Below are positions 43,671-53,399 of a stretch of 64,000 bases of DNA, in pieces. The stretch's first letter is position 1; the number at the start of each line of letters is the position of its first letter. A program made the translations under genes and the position numbers. The DNA is taken from contig NZ_RKRG01000001.1 in the NCBI RefSeq assembly GCF_003814835.1, forward strand, positions 186,001 to 250,000. The letters are read 5' to 3'. The notes beneath the pieces were generated by a model. It did no database searches. It worked only from the letters and a program-made list of their open reading frames with translations, and had not been told where the DNA came from. Source of the DNA: Methanobrevibacter gottschalkii DSM 11977. Lineage in GTDB: Archaea > Methanobacteriota > Methanobacteria > Methanobacteriales > Methanobacteriaceae.

Positions 43671-44438
43671 ATGTTTGACACATTCACAGAAAAGAAATTT
43701 TTATTAAAAGAATTGGTTAAAAAAGATTTGACTTCAAAATATAAAGATTCTGTACTAGGAATACTTTGGAGTTTTTTCAATCCCCTTTTAATAATGTTAG
43801 TATTTACAGCAATTTTTTCAATGCTATTCGGACGTCAAATTGAGAATTATCCAGTTTATTTCTTATCCGGAAGAATTATTTTTGATTTTTATAACAGTGG
43901 GACAAAAGGTGCTATGAAATCAATAAAAAGAAATGCAAACTTATTAAAAAAGATTTATGTTCCCAAATACATGTTTTCAGTAAGTACAATTTGCTATGAA
44001 TTTGTTAACTTTTTAATTTCATTTGTGATATTATTCATTGTAATGATACTTACAGGAGCTACATTCCATTGGACTATAGTTTTATCAATCATTCCAATGT
44101 TTTTCTTAGTTTGCTTAATATTCGGAGTTGGGTTAATTTTAGCTGTATGTAACACTTATTTTAGTGATATCGGACACTTATACAATGTATTCACTCTCGT
44201 ATTAATGTATGCATCCGCATTATTCTATCCTATGGAGATAGTTCCAGCAATAGTGCAAAGAATATTTACATTAAATCCAGTTTATTCAGCAATTTCTTGT
44301 TTCAGAGAGTGTATTAGCTATGGAATTTTTCCGAATACTTCTACTTTAGCTTATCTAGCCATATTTTCATTTACAACATTAGGAATTGGATTATATCTCT
44401 TCAAAATTTATGAAAAGAAATTAGTATTAGAAATATAG
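43671..44438 (+). CDS. ABC-2 type polysaccharide/teichoic acid export permease (TagG/Wzm-like)
   Basis: The 255-residue membrane protein has six hydrophobic helices after the typical LKELVKKDLTSKYKDSVLG interface segment and the LGILWSFFNPLL start of helix 1. FFNPLLIML and LNPVYSAISCFRECI are recognised motifs of ABC2 permeases that move lipid-linked polymers. The ATPase gene begins nine bases downstream. Together they form a complete exporter. The cargo is inferred from the adjacent polymerase-like gene as a phosphate-linked surface polymer. Confidence 0.88.
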   Translation: MFDTFTEKKFLLKELVKKDLTSKYKDSVLGILWSFFNPLLIMLVFTAIFSMLFGRQIENYPVYFLSGRIIFDFYNSGTKGAMKSIKRNANLLKKIYVPKYMFSVSTICYEFVNFLISFVILFIVMILTGATFHWTIVLSIIPMFFLVCLIFGVGLILAVCNTYFSDIGHLYNVFTLVLMYASALFYPMEIVPAIVQRIFTLNPVYSAISCFRECISYGIFPNTSTLAYLAIFSFTTLGIGLYLFKIYEKKLVLEI

Positions 44439-44447
44439 GAGATTACC

Positions 44448-45872
44448 ATGAATTTAATTAATAAAATAAGGAATTTATTTAATGATAATACTAAACAAGA
44501 AAAAAACAAACATATTCCTCTTGATGCTAAATTTCAGAGCAGTAGATTTAAGAATATCAAAATCCATGCACCGGATTATGTAATGAGTACTGAAAACAGA
44601 TACCATATGCAAATATTGGATAATTCTAACAACCCTATTAAAAATGAAGCAATAACTTTGGTTATTAATGGAAAATGTTATGAAAAAATAACCAATAAAG
44701 ACGGATATGCATCAGCCAAAATTTCACCCAATAAAAAGAAAAAGGAAATGAAAATATATTATCTATCAAATGAAGAGTATTGTCCTTGCATAATTGCCAA
44801 ATTGATACACCCAGATAACATAAATCCTGAAGAAAATAATGAAAACCCAAAATTATATGCTCCAGATATGAGCATCTATTCAAAAGATGAACCAGAATAC
44901 AATGCTAGATTGCTTGATAGTGAAGATAATCCAATGATTGGTGAAACACTAATATTCAATTTTAATAACCAGACATATGAAAAAATAACTGATGAAGAAG
45001 GATTTGCTAGCATAGATTTAAAATTAGATGAAGGAACATATTCAATTGAAACAATATTTAAAGGTGAAAAAGACTCAAATCCTATTACTAAAACATCAAC
45101 AATAAATGTTAAAACCAGAAATATCGATCGGAAAATAATGATCGAAGTCAAACATCTTGCAATGGAATTTAAAATTTCAAAAGACAAGATAGATACATTA
45201 AAAGAATATGTTATTCGAACTATTAAAAGAACCAAAAAAGAACATGAGAAAATTAGAATATTAGATGACATTTCCTTTAACATTTACCAAGGAGAAAGAG
45301 TGGGCATATTAGGATTTAATGGTGCTGGAAAAAGTACTCTTTTAAGAATAATAGCAGGAATATATGAACCTACTGAAGGAGAAGTAATAATCAATGGGAG
45401 AATTGCACCATTACTTGAATTAAGTGCAGGATTTGATAAGAATTATACTGGAAAGAATAATATCTTTTTGAATGGTGCTCTTTTAAGCATGGAAGAAGAC
45501 TTCATCAAAGAGAAATATGATGAAATAGTTGAATTTTCTGAACTTGGAGAACATATTAATTATCCAGTTAAGAATTATTCAAAAGGTATGAGGGCGAAAT
45601 TAGGTTTTTCAATTGCTACTCTTGTAAATCCGGAAATTTTAATTATTGATGAGATTTTAGCTGTTGGAGACATTAAATTCAGAAAAAAAAGTTCTGAAAA
45701 AATTAAATCAATGATGAAAGAAGGTGTTACAGTACTTCTTGTATCCCATTCTATAAGTCAAATAAGAAACATTTGCGATAGATGCATTTGGATTGAAAAT
45801 GGCCATGTTTACATGGAAGGTCCAGCTAAAAAGGTTTGTGATGCATATGTTAAAAGTGCTAAGAAGAAGTAG
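44448..45872 (+). CDS. ABC exporter ATPase (TagH/Wzt-like) with two N-terminal Ig-like domains
   Basis: The 474-residue protein is unusual. Residues about 38-120 and 136-223 are two homologous Ig-like beta-sandwich repeats. Each begins with a (H/Y)APD motif and carries a (T/N)YEKIT...EGFAS-type strand, close to the Ig-like modules of methanogen adhesins. The ATPase domain fills residues 230-474: Walker A GFNGAGKST (289-297), signature YSKGMRAKL, Walker B LIIDEIL, and the LKEYVIRTIKR segment typical of TagH/Wzt. Bacterial Wzt proteins have a carbohydrate-binding Ig-like domain, but at the C-terminus. Here it is N-terminal and doubled, suggesting cargo recognition in the cytoplasm. Confidence 0.85.
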   Translation: MNLINKIRNLFNDNTKQEKNKHIPLDAKFQSSRFKNIKIHAPDYVMSTENRYHMQILDNSNNPIKNEAITLVINGKCYEKITNKDGYASAKISPNKKKKEMKIYYLSNEEYCPCIIAKLIHPDNINPEENNENPKLYAPDMSIYSKDEPEYNARLLDSEDNPMIGETLIFNFNNQTYEKITDEEGFASIDLKLDEGTYSIETIFKGEKDSNPITKTSTINVKTRNIDRKIMIEVKHLAMEFKISKDKIDTLKEYVIRTIKRTKKEHEKIRILDDISFNIYQGERVGILGFNGAGKSTLLRIIAGIYEPTEGEVIINGRIAPLLELSAGFDKNYTGKNNIFLNGALLSMEEDFIKEKYDEIVEFSELGEHINYPVKNYSKGMRAKLGFSIATLVNPEILIIDEILAVGDIKFRKKSSEKIKSMMKEGVTVLLVSHSISQIRNICDRCIWIENGHVYMEGPAKKVCDAYVKSAKKK

Positions 45873-45880
45873 TGATTAAA

Positions 45881-46399
45881 ATGGATAAGAGATGGATAAT
45901 GATATTAATATTTTTAATTATAGGGTGCTGTTGCCTATTTTATGTTGTTGAAACATCAACCACTGTTGGGAATGCGATTACTGTAGTAAATAAAACTGTT
46001 GTCACATTACCAAACGAATTCTCAATTGAAAGTAGAGAAACTGGCTATGGAACATTAATTAATAAAAATACAAAGGAAAAAATTACCATTAAAGATTTAG
46101 GTAAAGGAAATTTAGCATTAACTAAGTTTAAAAATGCATTAACAGATTTAACTAAAAATCCCGATATCGATCATGTTAAAAATTCAACATCAAACATTAA
46201 TAATATCACTGCATATAAAATTGATTATCAGGATATTACAAAAGAGAATAATTCGGATTTGAGTAATGTTTATGTATTTACTTGCAATCACACATTCTTA
46301 ATTAAATTAGAAAATTATAATAATAACGTTAAGTCAGATAATGATTTGGATTATGTAATTACACATATGACCCCTGACTTTAAACAATCTCAAGATTAA
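45881..46399 (+). CDS. Small membrane-anchored protein of the polymer cassette
   Basis: The 172-residue protein has an N-terminal hydrophobic helix (WIMILIFLIIGCCCLFYVV), either an anchor or a signal peptide, followed by about 145 polar residues facing outside. The extracytoplasmic part has a beta-strand pattern (NEFSIESRETGYGTLINKN, YKIDYQDITKEN) reminiscent of PsbP-like proteins, including the one at 2.3 kb. I start at ATG 45881, with GTGAT four bases upstream. It is embedded between the ABC ATPase and the polymerase, so it likely assists export or attachment, but nothing in the sequence proves it. Confidence 0.6.
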   Translation: MDKRWIMILIFLIIGCCCLFYVVETSTTVGNAITVVNKTVVTLPNEFSIESRETGYGTLINKNTKEKITIKDLGKGNLALTKFKNALTDLTKNPDIDHVKNSTSNINNITAYKIDYQDITKENNSDLSNVYVFTCNHTFLIKLENYNNNVKSDNDLDYVITHMTPDFKQSQD

Positions 46400-46413
46400 A
46401 CAACGTGATAAAA

Positions 46414-48948
46414 TTGGATGAAATTGAATTTTCAGTTATAATACCAACTCATAATTCAGAATTGGGAATAAAAAAATCAATCAAATCCATACTTAATCAA
46501 ACACTAAACTTTGAGAATAATATTGAAATAATTATTGTGGACAACAATAGTGAAGATAAAACTCAAGACATTTGCTACGATTATATTTCCAAATACCCGA
46601 AGAACATATCTTATATCCAATTAGACACAGTTAATCTGCATAAATCAAAAAATACAGCAATGAAACATGCTTATGGGAAATTCATTACATTTTTAAAACC
46701 TCATGACTATTTATCAAAAGATTCATTATCACATCTTTTAAAATTTATCAACACTCATGAAAACATTGATTTAGCAATACTTCCGATTTTTTATTATAAA
46801 AATAACAGAAAAGAACGTTACATAAATTATAAAATTAAAAACAATAAAAAAATCAATTTAATAGAACAACCACAATATTCCCAATTAATTGGTTTATCCA
46901 CATTCTTTAAAAAAGAGTCTATTAAAAACATTGAGTTTTTAGATACTACTAATGAAAATATTACTTTTTTCAGCGAAATGTTGATAAATAATCCTTATTT
47001 AGGTATTTGCAGCAAAGGAGCATATTTTGCAAAGAATATTGAAGAAAGAATTTATCCTTCAGACACTACCATTTATTCAACAAAAGAATATGAAAAATTT
47101 ATCAAATATAATTTTAATAATCTGAAAAATAAATGTTTCAACAAATTTTCTAAAATACCCGAATTCATACAATTTAGCTTTATAAATCATTTAAGATGGT
47201 TATTATCTATAAAAAAAACAGAAGAAAAGATTGATTTGAAAAGTTTAATTGATACTATATCATATATAAACAATGATATTCTTTTAGAAAACAGATTACT
47301 TAAACAGGAACTAACGATTACCACTTTTTTATTAAAATACAACAATGACTTAAGCAATGATTTAATGGAAAAATTAGATTTGAATACACTTTTTATTGAC
47401 ATATATGATATTATCGACAATAAGATCCACATTTTAGCAAATATCAAAAATATCACAACAGGAGATATTAATATATTAGTCAATAACAAAAAGATTAAAT
47501 TTAAAAAATTAACATTTCCTCACAAATATGCTCCTAGTTTAGGTTATAATCTATTACAAGATTATTCAATAGAATGTATTATTCCAATTAAAACAAATGA
47601 AAAATTCAAACTTGAATTTAAACAAAAAGACAAATTGTTACATATTGATTTTTCAAGACCTTGTAATTTCTCAAAAAGTGTCGGTTATGCAAAAACTAAA
47701 CATTACTTAAGTATTTTAAAAGATGACCACATATCTATTGAGAAAAAAACAACATTAAAATGGATAAAACAAGAATTAAAAAGTTTAAAGACTATGTTTA
47801 AAAATCATGAAACTGGATTTATAAAAGCAGTTCCCTTTAGAGTAGCTTATATGATAAGTTATCCATTTTTAAGAAATAAAAAAATATGGTTTTTTATGGA
47901 TCGCCCCGATGAAGCAGATGATAATGGATTAGCATTATTTAAATATGCTGTCAAACAAGAGGATGATATATCTAAATACTTTATTTTAAGCTCAAAAAAT
48001 AATGATTTCAATAATATAAAAAAGATAGGGAAAGTTATTAACTATAAATCCCTCAAACATAGATTTTTAGGAATGTTTGTTGAAAATATTATCACATCAC
48101 ATCCTGACAATGGAATTATTTATCCATTTTGGGGAGGTTATCCATTTTTTGCAGGCCTTTTAAGATCAAGCACTATGTTTTTACAACATGGTGTTGCAAA
48201 GGACGATATTTCCTATTGGGCGAATAAAGCAAACATGAATTTATCTTTATTTTTAACATCGACTATTCAAGAGTATGAGTCAATATTAGAAAACCATTAT
48301 AACTATGATGATTATGTTGTTCAATTGCTGGGGTTGCCCAGATTTGATAATCTTAAAAATCAAGAAGAAAAAAGACAAATCCTTATTATGCCTTCTTGGA
48401 GACGGGATTTGAATTATAAATCAAAAGAGTATATTAAAAAGAATGGATTTTTCAAAAAATTCAATTCATTAATAAATAATAAAAGATTAATAGAAACGGC
48501 ACGTGAAAATAACTATGAGATAATCTTTAAACCACATCCCAATGTTTATAAATTCATTGATTTGTTTGATAAAAATAATTATATTGAAATTGATTATGGT
48601 AAAACAAAATATCAAGAATTATTCAATAGCGGATCTTTAGTAATTACAGATTACTCGTCTGTAGCCTTTGATTTTGCATATCTCTACAAACCAGTCCTAT
48701 ACTACCACTATGATAATGATTATCATTTTAATTTAGAAGAAGGATATTTTAATTATGAAACTATGGGATTTGGAGAAGTTGTTAAAAAAGAAGATGAATT
48801 GGTTGATTTGGTCATTGAATATATTAAAAATGATTGTAAAATCAAAGAAAAATATTCCAATAGAATTAAAAATACTTTCAAATTTAATGATAAAAAAAAT
48901 TGTAAAAGAACATATGATAGAATTAAAGAGATTACATTAAAGGATTAA
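46414..48948 (+). CDS. GT2 glycosyltransferase fused to CDP-glycerol:glycerophosphotransferase-like domain (TagF/TagB type)
   Basis: The 844-residue protein has two enzyme domains. The N-terminal GT2 (residues about 5-110) has SVIIPTHNSE and IIVDNNSEDKT, though the usual DxD is replaced by the weaker FLKPHD. The middle is helical. The C-terminal half matches the glycerophosphotransferase family with FLQHGVAKDDISYW (about residue 590), FKPHPNVYKF (about 705) and ITDYSSVAFDFAYLYKPV (about 745). In bacteria such enzymes build teichoic acid chains. The start is probably TTG (46414) with GTGAT upstream, mirroring the preceding gene; GTG at 46405 is the alternative. The last 12 bases overlap the convergent GNAT gene. 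Confidence 0.85.
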   Translation: MDEIEFSVIIPTHNSELGIKKSIKSILNQTLNFENNIEIIIVDNNSEDKTQDICYDYISKYPKNISYIQLDTVNLHKSKNTAMKHAYGKFITFLKPHDYLSKDSLSHLLKFINTHENIDLAILPIFYYKNNRKERYINYKIKNNKKINLIEQPQYSQLIGLSTFFKKESIKNIEFLDTTNENITFFSEMLINNPYLGICSKGAYFAKNIEERIYPSDTTIYSTKEYEKFIKYNFNNLKNKCFNKFSKIPEFIQFSFINHLRWLLSIKKTEEKIDLKSLIDTISYINNDILLENRLLKQELTITTFLLKYNNDLSNDLMEKLDLNTLFIDIYDIIDNKIHILANIKNITTGDINILVNNKKIKFKKLTFPHKYAPSLGYNLLQDYSIECIIPIKTNEKFKLEFKQKDKLLHIDFSRPCNFSKSVGYAKTKHYLSILKDDHISIEKKTTLKWIKQELKSLKTMFKNHETGFIKAVPFRVAYMISYPFLRNKKIWFFMDRPDEADDNGLALFKYAVKQEDDISKYFILSSKNNDFNNIKKIGKVINYKSLKHRFLGMFVENIITSHPDNGIIYPFWGGYPFFAGLLRSSTMFLQHGVAKDDISYWANKANMNLSLFLTSTIQEYESILENHYNYDDYVVQLLGLPRFDNLKNQEEKRQILIMPSWRRDLNYKSKEYIKKNGFFKKFNSLINNKRLIETARENNYEIIFKPHPNVYKFIDLFDKNNYIEIDYGKTKYQELFNSGSLVITDYSSVAFDFAYLYKPVLYYHYDNDYHFNLEEGYFNYETMGFGEVVKKEDELVDLVIEYIKNDCKIKEKYSNRIKNTFKFNDKKNCKRTYDRIKEITLKD

Positions 48949-49506
48949 TTCCATATTATACATTCCTCTTTCAAAATTTCCAATTTTAACTCTTTTTTTA
49001 TTAAAAATAGTAAAACCAATTCTTTCATAAAGTTTTCGAGCTCCAACATTTCTAAAATCAGCATCGATAATTACACGATTTAAATTTTTAGAGCGAGCAT
49101 AATCAATAACATCAAGTACAACTTTACGGCCTAATCCCTGGCCTCTTAATGATTCATCAATTGCAAGTTCTGCAAGATACAGATCATCTTTTTTAACATC
49201 ACACAATACAAAATAATCCAATATGTCAACGAGGATTAATCTTAATGATTTTAACCTTAAATCAAATGATTTTTCAGAAATATACATTATTAAAACACCA
49301 ATTATTTGCATTTCATCATTTAAAATTACTTTAAAAGTATTTTCAGGTCCATGTTTCCTTAAATCGTTCTCAATTGTTGAAATAGCTTCTTTTGGAGTTT
49401 TAAATAACAAATCAAAAGTTCTAAAATCAACATCATAAACCAATTCGGCGACTTTATAAGTATCATGAATGTGAGGATTAAAATTTACGTATCTCAAGTT
49501 AATCAC
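48937..49506 (-). CDS. GNAT family N-acetyltransferase
   Basis: The 189-residue protein has the acetyl-CoA binding motif [18 protein letters not shown] near residues 133-150 and the later [13 protein letters not shown] motif of the GNAT fold. The substrate is unknown. It overlaps larB by eight bases, suggesting an operon of larB then this gene, and overlaps the convergent transferase gene by 12 bases at its 3' end. Confidence 0.88.
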   Translation of the reverse strand: MINLRYVNFNPHIHDTYKVAELVYDVDFRTFDLLFKTPKEAISTIENDLRKHGPENTFKVILNDEMQIIGVLIMYISEKSFDLRLKSLRLILVDILDYFVLCDVKKDDLYLAELAIDESLRGQGLGRKVVLDVIDYARSKNLNRVIIDADFRNVGARKLYERIGFTIFNKKRVKIGNFERGMYNMELIL

Positions 49507-50260
49507 TATTTACAATAGTAAGTGCAAATACACCAGCACCAAAACCATTATCAATATTTACAACTGCAATTCCAGGAGCGCATGATTGAAGCATTGCATC
49601 AAGAGCAACTCTTCCACCTTCACCAACACCGTAACCTACAGAAGTAGGAACAGCAATGACCGGAACATCCACCAAACCTGCAACAACAGAAGGAAGAGTT
49701 CCTTCCATTCCGGCACAAACAATAATTGCACGAACATTTTCTTCAACCATCCGAGCAATTTGAGGAAATAGCCTATGAATTCCGGCCACACCAACATCAT
49801 ATGAAGTGATAGCTTCACAACCACCTTCTTCTACAATCACACGAGCCTCTTCAGCAATATTGACATCTGAAGTTCCAGCAGTCATAATGCCAACTTTTGC
49901 AATGGCTGGTTTTTCTACAATCTCTTTTCTTATAATTAAAATTTGAGCCCTTCTATTATATTCAAAAACAAATGAGTTTTCACCCAAATCATTTAGAATA
50001 TTTTCATATCTTTCTTTAGATAATCTTGTAACAATCAAATTATCATTATTAGATTGCATGTATTTTTTTATTATTAAAAGTAAATCTTCATATTCTTTAC
50101 TTTGTGCAAAGACAGCCTCTGGAAAACCAGCCCTATTCTTTCTTTTAGAATCAAATTTAGCAACTTCATTAAATTCTAAAATATTATCCGCATTAATCAA
50201 TCTTTCAGCTTCATCAATATTAATTTCGCCATCAACCAATCTTTCAAGAATATCTTTCAT
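49499..50260 (-). CDS. larB: LarB: pyridinium-3,5-biscarboxylic acid mononucleotide synthase
   Basis: The 253-residue protein has the LarB layout: an N-terminal helical segment ([20 protein letters not shown]) and a C-terminal PurE/AIR-carboxylase-like domain with [46 protein letters not shown] and VGYGVGEGG. LarB carboxylates and hydrolyses nicotinic acid adenine dinucleotide in synthesis of the nickel-pincer cofactor. LarC and LarE are not in this window, so the cofactor's presence cannot be judged here. Confidence 0.92.
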   Translation of the reverse strand: MKDILERLVDGEINIDEAERLINADNILEFNEVAKFDSKRKNRAGFPEAVFAQSKEYEDLLLIIKKYMQSNNDNLIVTRLSKERYENILNDLGENSFVFEYNRRAQILIIRKEIVEKPAIAKVGIMTAGTSDVNIAEEARVIVEEGGCEAITSYDVGVAGIHRLFPQIARMVEENVRAIIVCAGMEGTLPSVVAGLVDVPVIAVPTSVGYGVGEGGRVALDAMLQSCAPGIAVVNIDNGFGAGVFALTIVNSD

Positions 50261-50315
50261 GATATAATATTTAAGATAAAATTATATAAAATTTAACTTA
50301 CAATAATATAACTTA

Positions 50316-52556
50316 ATGAAAGCTTTAAAGATTTTAACACAAGGAATAGTGCAAGGCGTAGGATTCAGGCCATATGTTTATAGACTAGCAGTTGACCTGA
50401 ATCTTAAAGGATATGTTAGAAACCTTGGAAATGTAGTTGAAATCATTATTGAAGGTCAGAATACTGAATTATTTGTTGACAGACTCCCAAAAGAATTACC
50501 GCCAATAGCAAAAATTAATTCAATGAACGTAGAGGAAATTGAGAAAACAAATTATACTGATTTTAAAATAATCGAAAGTGGAAATTCATATTCTGGAATT
50601 AGCGTAGTTCCACCAGACATTGCAATATGCGATAAATGTCTTGAAGAAATACGCAATCCTACTGATAGACGTTATAAATATGCATTTAATGCATGTACTG
50701 ATTGTGGTCCAAGATTTACAGTGATTGAAAGTGTTCCCTATGACAGGATAAGAACTTCAATGGATGAATTTCCATTATGTGACGATTGTTCAGTAGAATA
50801 CGAAGAACCATTAAACAGACGTTACCATGGTGAAGCAATATGCTGTAGTGAATGTGGACCCCAAATGGAAATATATGAAGGTAAACATAAAATAAATACA
50901 GATAATCCAATAAAAGTAGGTGCAAATAAATTAAAAGATGGTAAAATATTAGCCATTAAAGGAATTGGTGGAACACACCTTGTTGTTGATGCTTATAATA
51001 ATAAAGCAATTAAAGAATTAAGAAAACGTCTTAATCGTCCAAATCAAGCTTTCGCAGTAATGTGTAAAGATTTAGAAAGCCTTCAAAATTATGCAGAATT
51101 AAGCAAGAAAGAAATTGATACAATATCATCAAATAAAAGACCCATTGTTATTTTAAAGAAAAAAAACAATTATCCTTTCCCTGAAAGTTTATCCCCTAGA
51201 CTTCACAATATTGGTGTGATGCTTCCTTACTCTCCAATGCATTATTTACTATTTGACGAAGGGGATATTGACACATATGTTATGACTTCTGCAAACATTC
51301 CTGGAGAACCTATGATGATTGAAAATGAAGATATCATCAATGGAATTAATGATTACTCATTAATCCATAATCGCCGAATACTAAACCGATGCGATGATTC
51401 GGTGATTCGATTTAGAAACAATGAATTGTCATTTATTAGAAGATCACGCGGATACACACCAGAACCCTATACAATAAATTACGAAGTGAACGATTTGAAT
51501 ATACTTGCATTAGGTCCAGAACTTGATGTTACATTCTCAATTGCAAAAGACAATATTGCATATCCCTCCCAACACATTGGAAATACAAATAAACCAAAAA
51601 CATTAGCATTTTTAAGAGAAGCTATTGAAAATATGCAGAGAATTACAAAAATAAACGAATATGATATAATCGCTTGTGATATGCATCCTCATTTTTTCAC
51701 AACAAAGCTTGCTTATGAACTTGCTGAAAAATATGATGCTGAAGTTCAGCCAATCCAACACCACCATGCGCATTCTGTCGCTCTTTCAAACGATAATGCA
51801 ATTGACGAAATGATTGTGATTGCTGCTGATGGAGTAGGTTATGGAAGTGACGGAACTAGTTGGGGTGGTGAAATTCTCTACACCGATATAAAAAATTTCG
51901 AAAGACTAGGACACTTACAAACCCAGCTAATGCCGGGTGGTGATATTGCTACAAAATATCCTGCCAGAATGCTTGCAAGTATATTGAATGATGAAAATTT
52001 AATTAAAAATTATTCAGATTACTTCAAATATGGAGAAATAGAAATAAAGAACATTTTCAAACAGATGGATGCGGGAATAAATGTTGGTAAAACAACAAGT
52101 ACCGGAAGAGTTCTTGATTCAATGGCTGTTGCTCTTGAAATATGTAATGAACGCACCTACGAAGGAGAATGTTCAATGAAGCTTGAATCAGCAGCATACT
52201 ATTCAAATAAGAATATAGAAATCCCATTGAACATTGAAAATAATATTTTAAATACAAGTGAAATATTAAAAGAAGTTGTAAAATTATATCAGGATGGTGA
52301 AAAGAAAGCAGATGTTGCTGCTGCTGGTCAAAATGCTATCGCACGTGGTTTAAGCCAACTTGCAATAAATGCTGCAAGTAAAAAAAGTATTCAGGAAATT
52401 GGTGCTACGGGAGGAGTATTTTACAATGAAGCTATTACAAACACAGTTAAAAATTACGTAGAAAATAATGGATTCAATTTTATTCAGCATAAAAATACTT
52501 GTGCTGGAGATGGATCTGTATCATTAGGCCAAGCCATAATTGCTAAAAAAGTATAA
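50316..52556 (+). CDS. hypF: Carbamoyltransferase HypF, [NiFe]-hydrogenase maturation
   Basis: HypF makes the thiocarbamate precursor of the cyanide ligands of [NiFe] hydrogenases. The 746-residue protein has an acylphosphatase domain (GIVQGVGFRPYVYRLA), two zinc fingers (CDKCLEE with ACTDCGPRFT, and CDDCSVEYEE with CCSECGP), a YrdC-like domain (residues about 200-380) and a Kae1-like carbamoyltransferase end (QHHHAHSVALSND, AADGVGYGSDG, TGGVFYNEAITN). All parts appear intact. It should serve Ehb and the other NiFe hydrogenases of the cell. Confidence 0.96.
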   Translation: MKALKILTQGIVQGVGFRPYVYRLAVDLNLKGYVRNLGNVVEIIIEGQNTELFVDRLPKELPPIAKINSMNVEEIEKTNYTDFKIIESGNSYSGISVVPPDIAICDKCLEEIRNPTDRRYKYAFNACTDCGPRFTVIESVPYDRIRTSMDEFPLCDDCSVEYEEPLNRRYHGEAICCSECGPQMEIYEGKHKINTDNPIKVGANKLKDGKILAIKGIGGTHLVVDAYNNKAIKELRKRLNRPNQAFAVMCKDLESLQNYAELSKKEIDTISSNKRPIVILKKKNNYPFPESLSPRLHNIGVMLPYSPMHYLLFDEGDIDTYVMTSANIPGEPMMIENEDIINGINDYSLIHNRRILNRCDDSVIRFRNNELSFIRRSRGYTPEPYTINYEVNDLNILALGPELDVTFSIAKDNIAYPSQHIGNTNKPKTLAFLREAIENMQRITKINEYDIIACDMHPHFFTTKLAYELAEKYDAEVQPIQHHHAHSVALSNDNAIDEMIVIAADGVGYGSDGTSWGGEILYTDIKNFERLGHLQTQLMPGGDIATKYPARMLASILNDENLIKNYSDYFKYGEIEIKNIFKQMDAGINVGKTTSTGRVLDSMAVALEICNERTYEGECSMKLESAAYYSNKNIEIPLNIENNILNTSEILKEVVKLYQDGEKKADVAAAGQNAIARGLSQLAINAASKKSIQEIGATGGVFYNEAITNTVKNYVENNGFNFIQHKNTCAGDGSVSLGQAIIAKKV

Positions 52557-52582
52557 AAAGATGGATTATAACCAACCATCCA

Positions 52583-53158
52583 TCATCTATTTTTTAAAGT
52601 TCTTTCAAGAATATATTCTGCTCTTTCTTTAAGATTGCCATATAATCTTATTTGATTTTTCAACTCATCAATAGCCTCCAGTTGTCCATCATCTATTCTT
52701 TTTTCAATATCCAATAATCTAGACCATTCGTCACCTGATGGAAGTTGTAATGTATTGAGCATATCCTCAGACAAGTTAACATCAAAAGTATTCCTATTAA
52801 TAGTAATATGAATATTAACTTCATTTTGTAAATCATAATATTTACGTGGGCGTCCTCTTAAAATCTTTTTATAAGAAGAATTCAATATACCTATATCCTC
52901 CATTGCACGTAAATGAGCTATAATTGCTTTTTGACCAATATCCAGTTCATTTGATATTTCACTAACAAACATAGGCTCTTCCCTTAAAAGATTTATAATA
53001 TCTCTTCTAGTCTTACAACCCATTACATCAAGGATGTCCTCTTTATCAATCCCTCCTAATTGGTCATTATAGTTTCCTCTAATTTCTATGTGGCCATTAG
53101 AAGAATTGACATTTTTACGATTTTTTTTAATATTATCAATGTCATCATTTCTAATCAT
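52583..53158 (-). CDS. ArsR-family winged-helix regulator next to grpE-dnaK-dnaJ
   Basis: The 191-residue protein has an N-terminal polar arm and a winged helix-turn-helix (residues about 40-110; MFVSEISNELDIGQKAIIAHLRAMEDIGIL, wing RGRPRKYYDL). The C-terminal helical part probably dimerises. It has no cysteine-rich metal site, which argues against metal sensing. Its gene is divergent from the hsp70 operon, as in Methanothermobacter, and a 16-bp direct repeat overlaps its own promoter. A heat-shock repressor role is a strong inference from this arrangement. Confidence 0.85.
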   Translation of the reverse strand: MIRNDDIDNIKKNRKNVNSSNGHIEIRGNYNDQLGGIDKEDILDVMGCKTRRDIINLLREEPMFVSEISNELDIGQKAIIAHLRAMEDIGILNSSYKKILRGRPRKYYDLQNEVNIHITINRNTFDVNLSEDMLNTLQLPSGDEWSRLLDIEKRIDDGQLEAIDELKNQIRLYGNLKERAEYILERTLKNR

Positions 53159-53185
53159 GATTATACATTATATCGAAACCTTTAT

Positions 53186-53236
53186 ATAACTTTTTGTTAC
53201 TATAATAATGTAAGAGAAAGATAACTTTTTGTTACT
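53186..53236. promoter_or_regulatory. 16-bp direct repeat, candidate operators of the heat-shock regulator
   Basis: ATAACTTTTTGTTACT occurs at 53186-53201 and again at 53221-53236, 35 bp apart. The first copy runs into the minus-strand TATA box (TTATATAAAG, about 53181-53190) of the regulator gene, so binding there would block TBP/TFB. The second copy lies upstream of grpE. The spacing is about 3.3 helix turns. Confidence 0.6.
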
Positions 53237-53399
53237 TTAATATCTGGTTCAGAAAAACTTAATGTAATAACTTTAAATGAATGAACCATTTTCCTATATA
53301 TCCATAAATTCCCAAAAACCTATATTAAAGAACATAAAGTTCAAATTCTCGCAATATAGTTATTACAAAAGTTTTTCAATAAACCTAAAAGGTGCAAAT

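Noticed and set aside
53277-53399. Longer GrpE N-terminus from the upstream ATG at 53277
   Set aside because: The extra 41 residues are not GrpE-like, and the ribosome-binding site AGGTG is positioned for the ATG at 53400.
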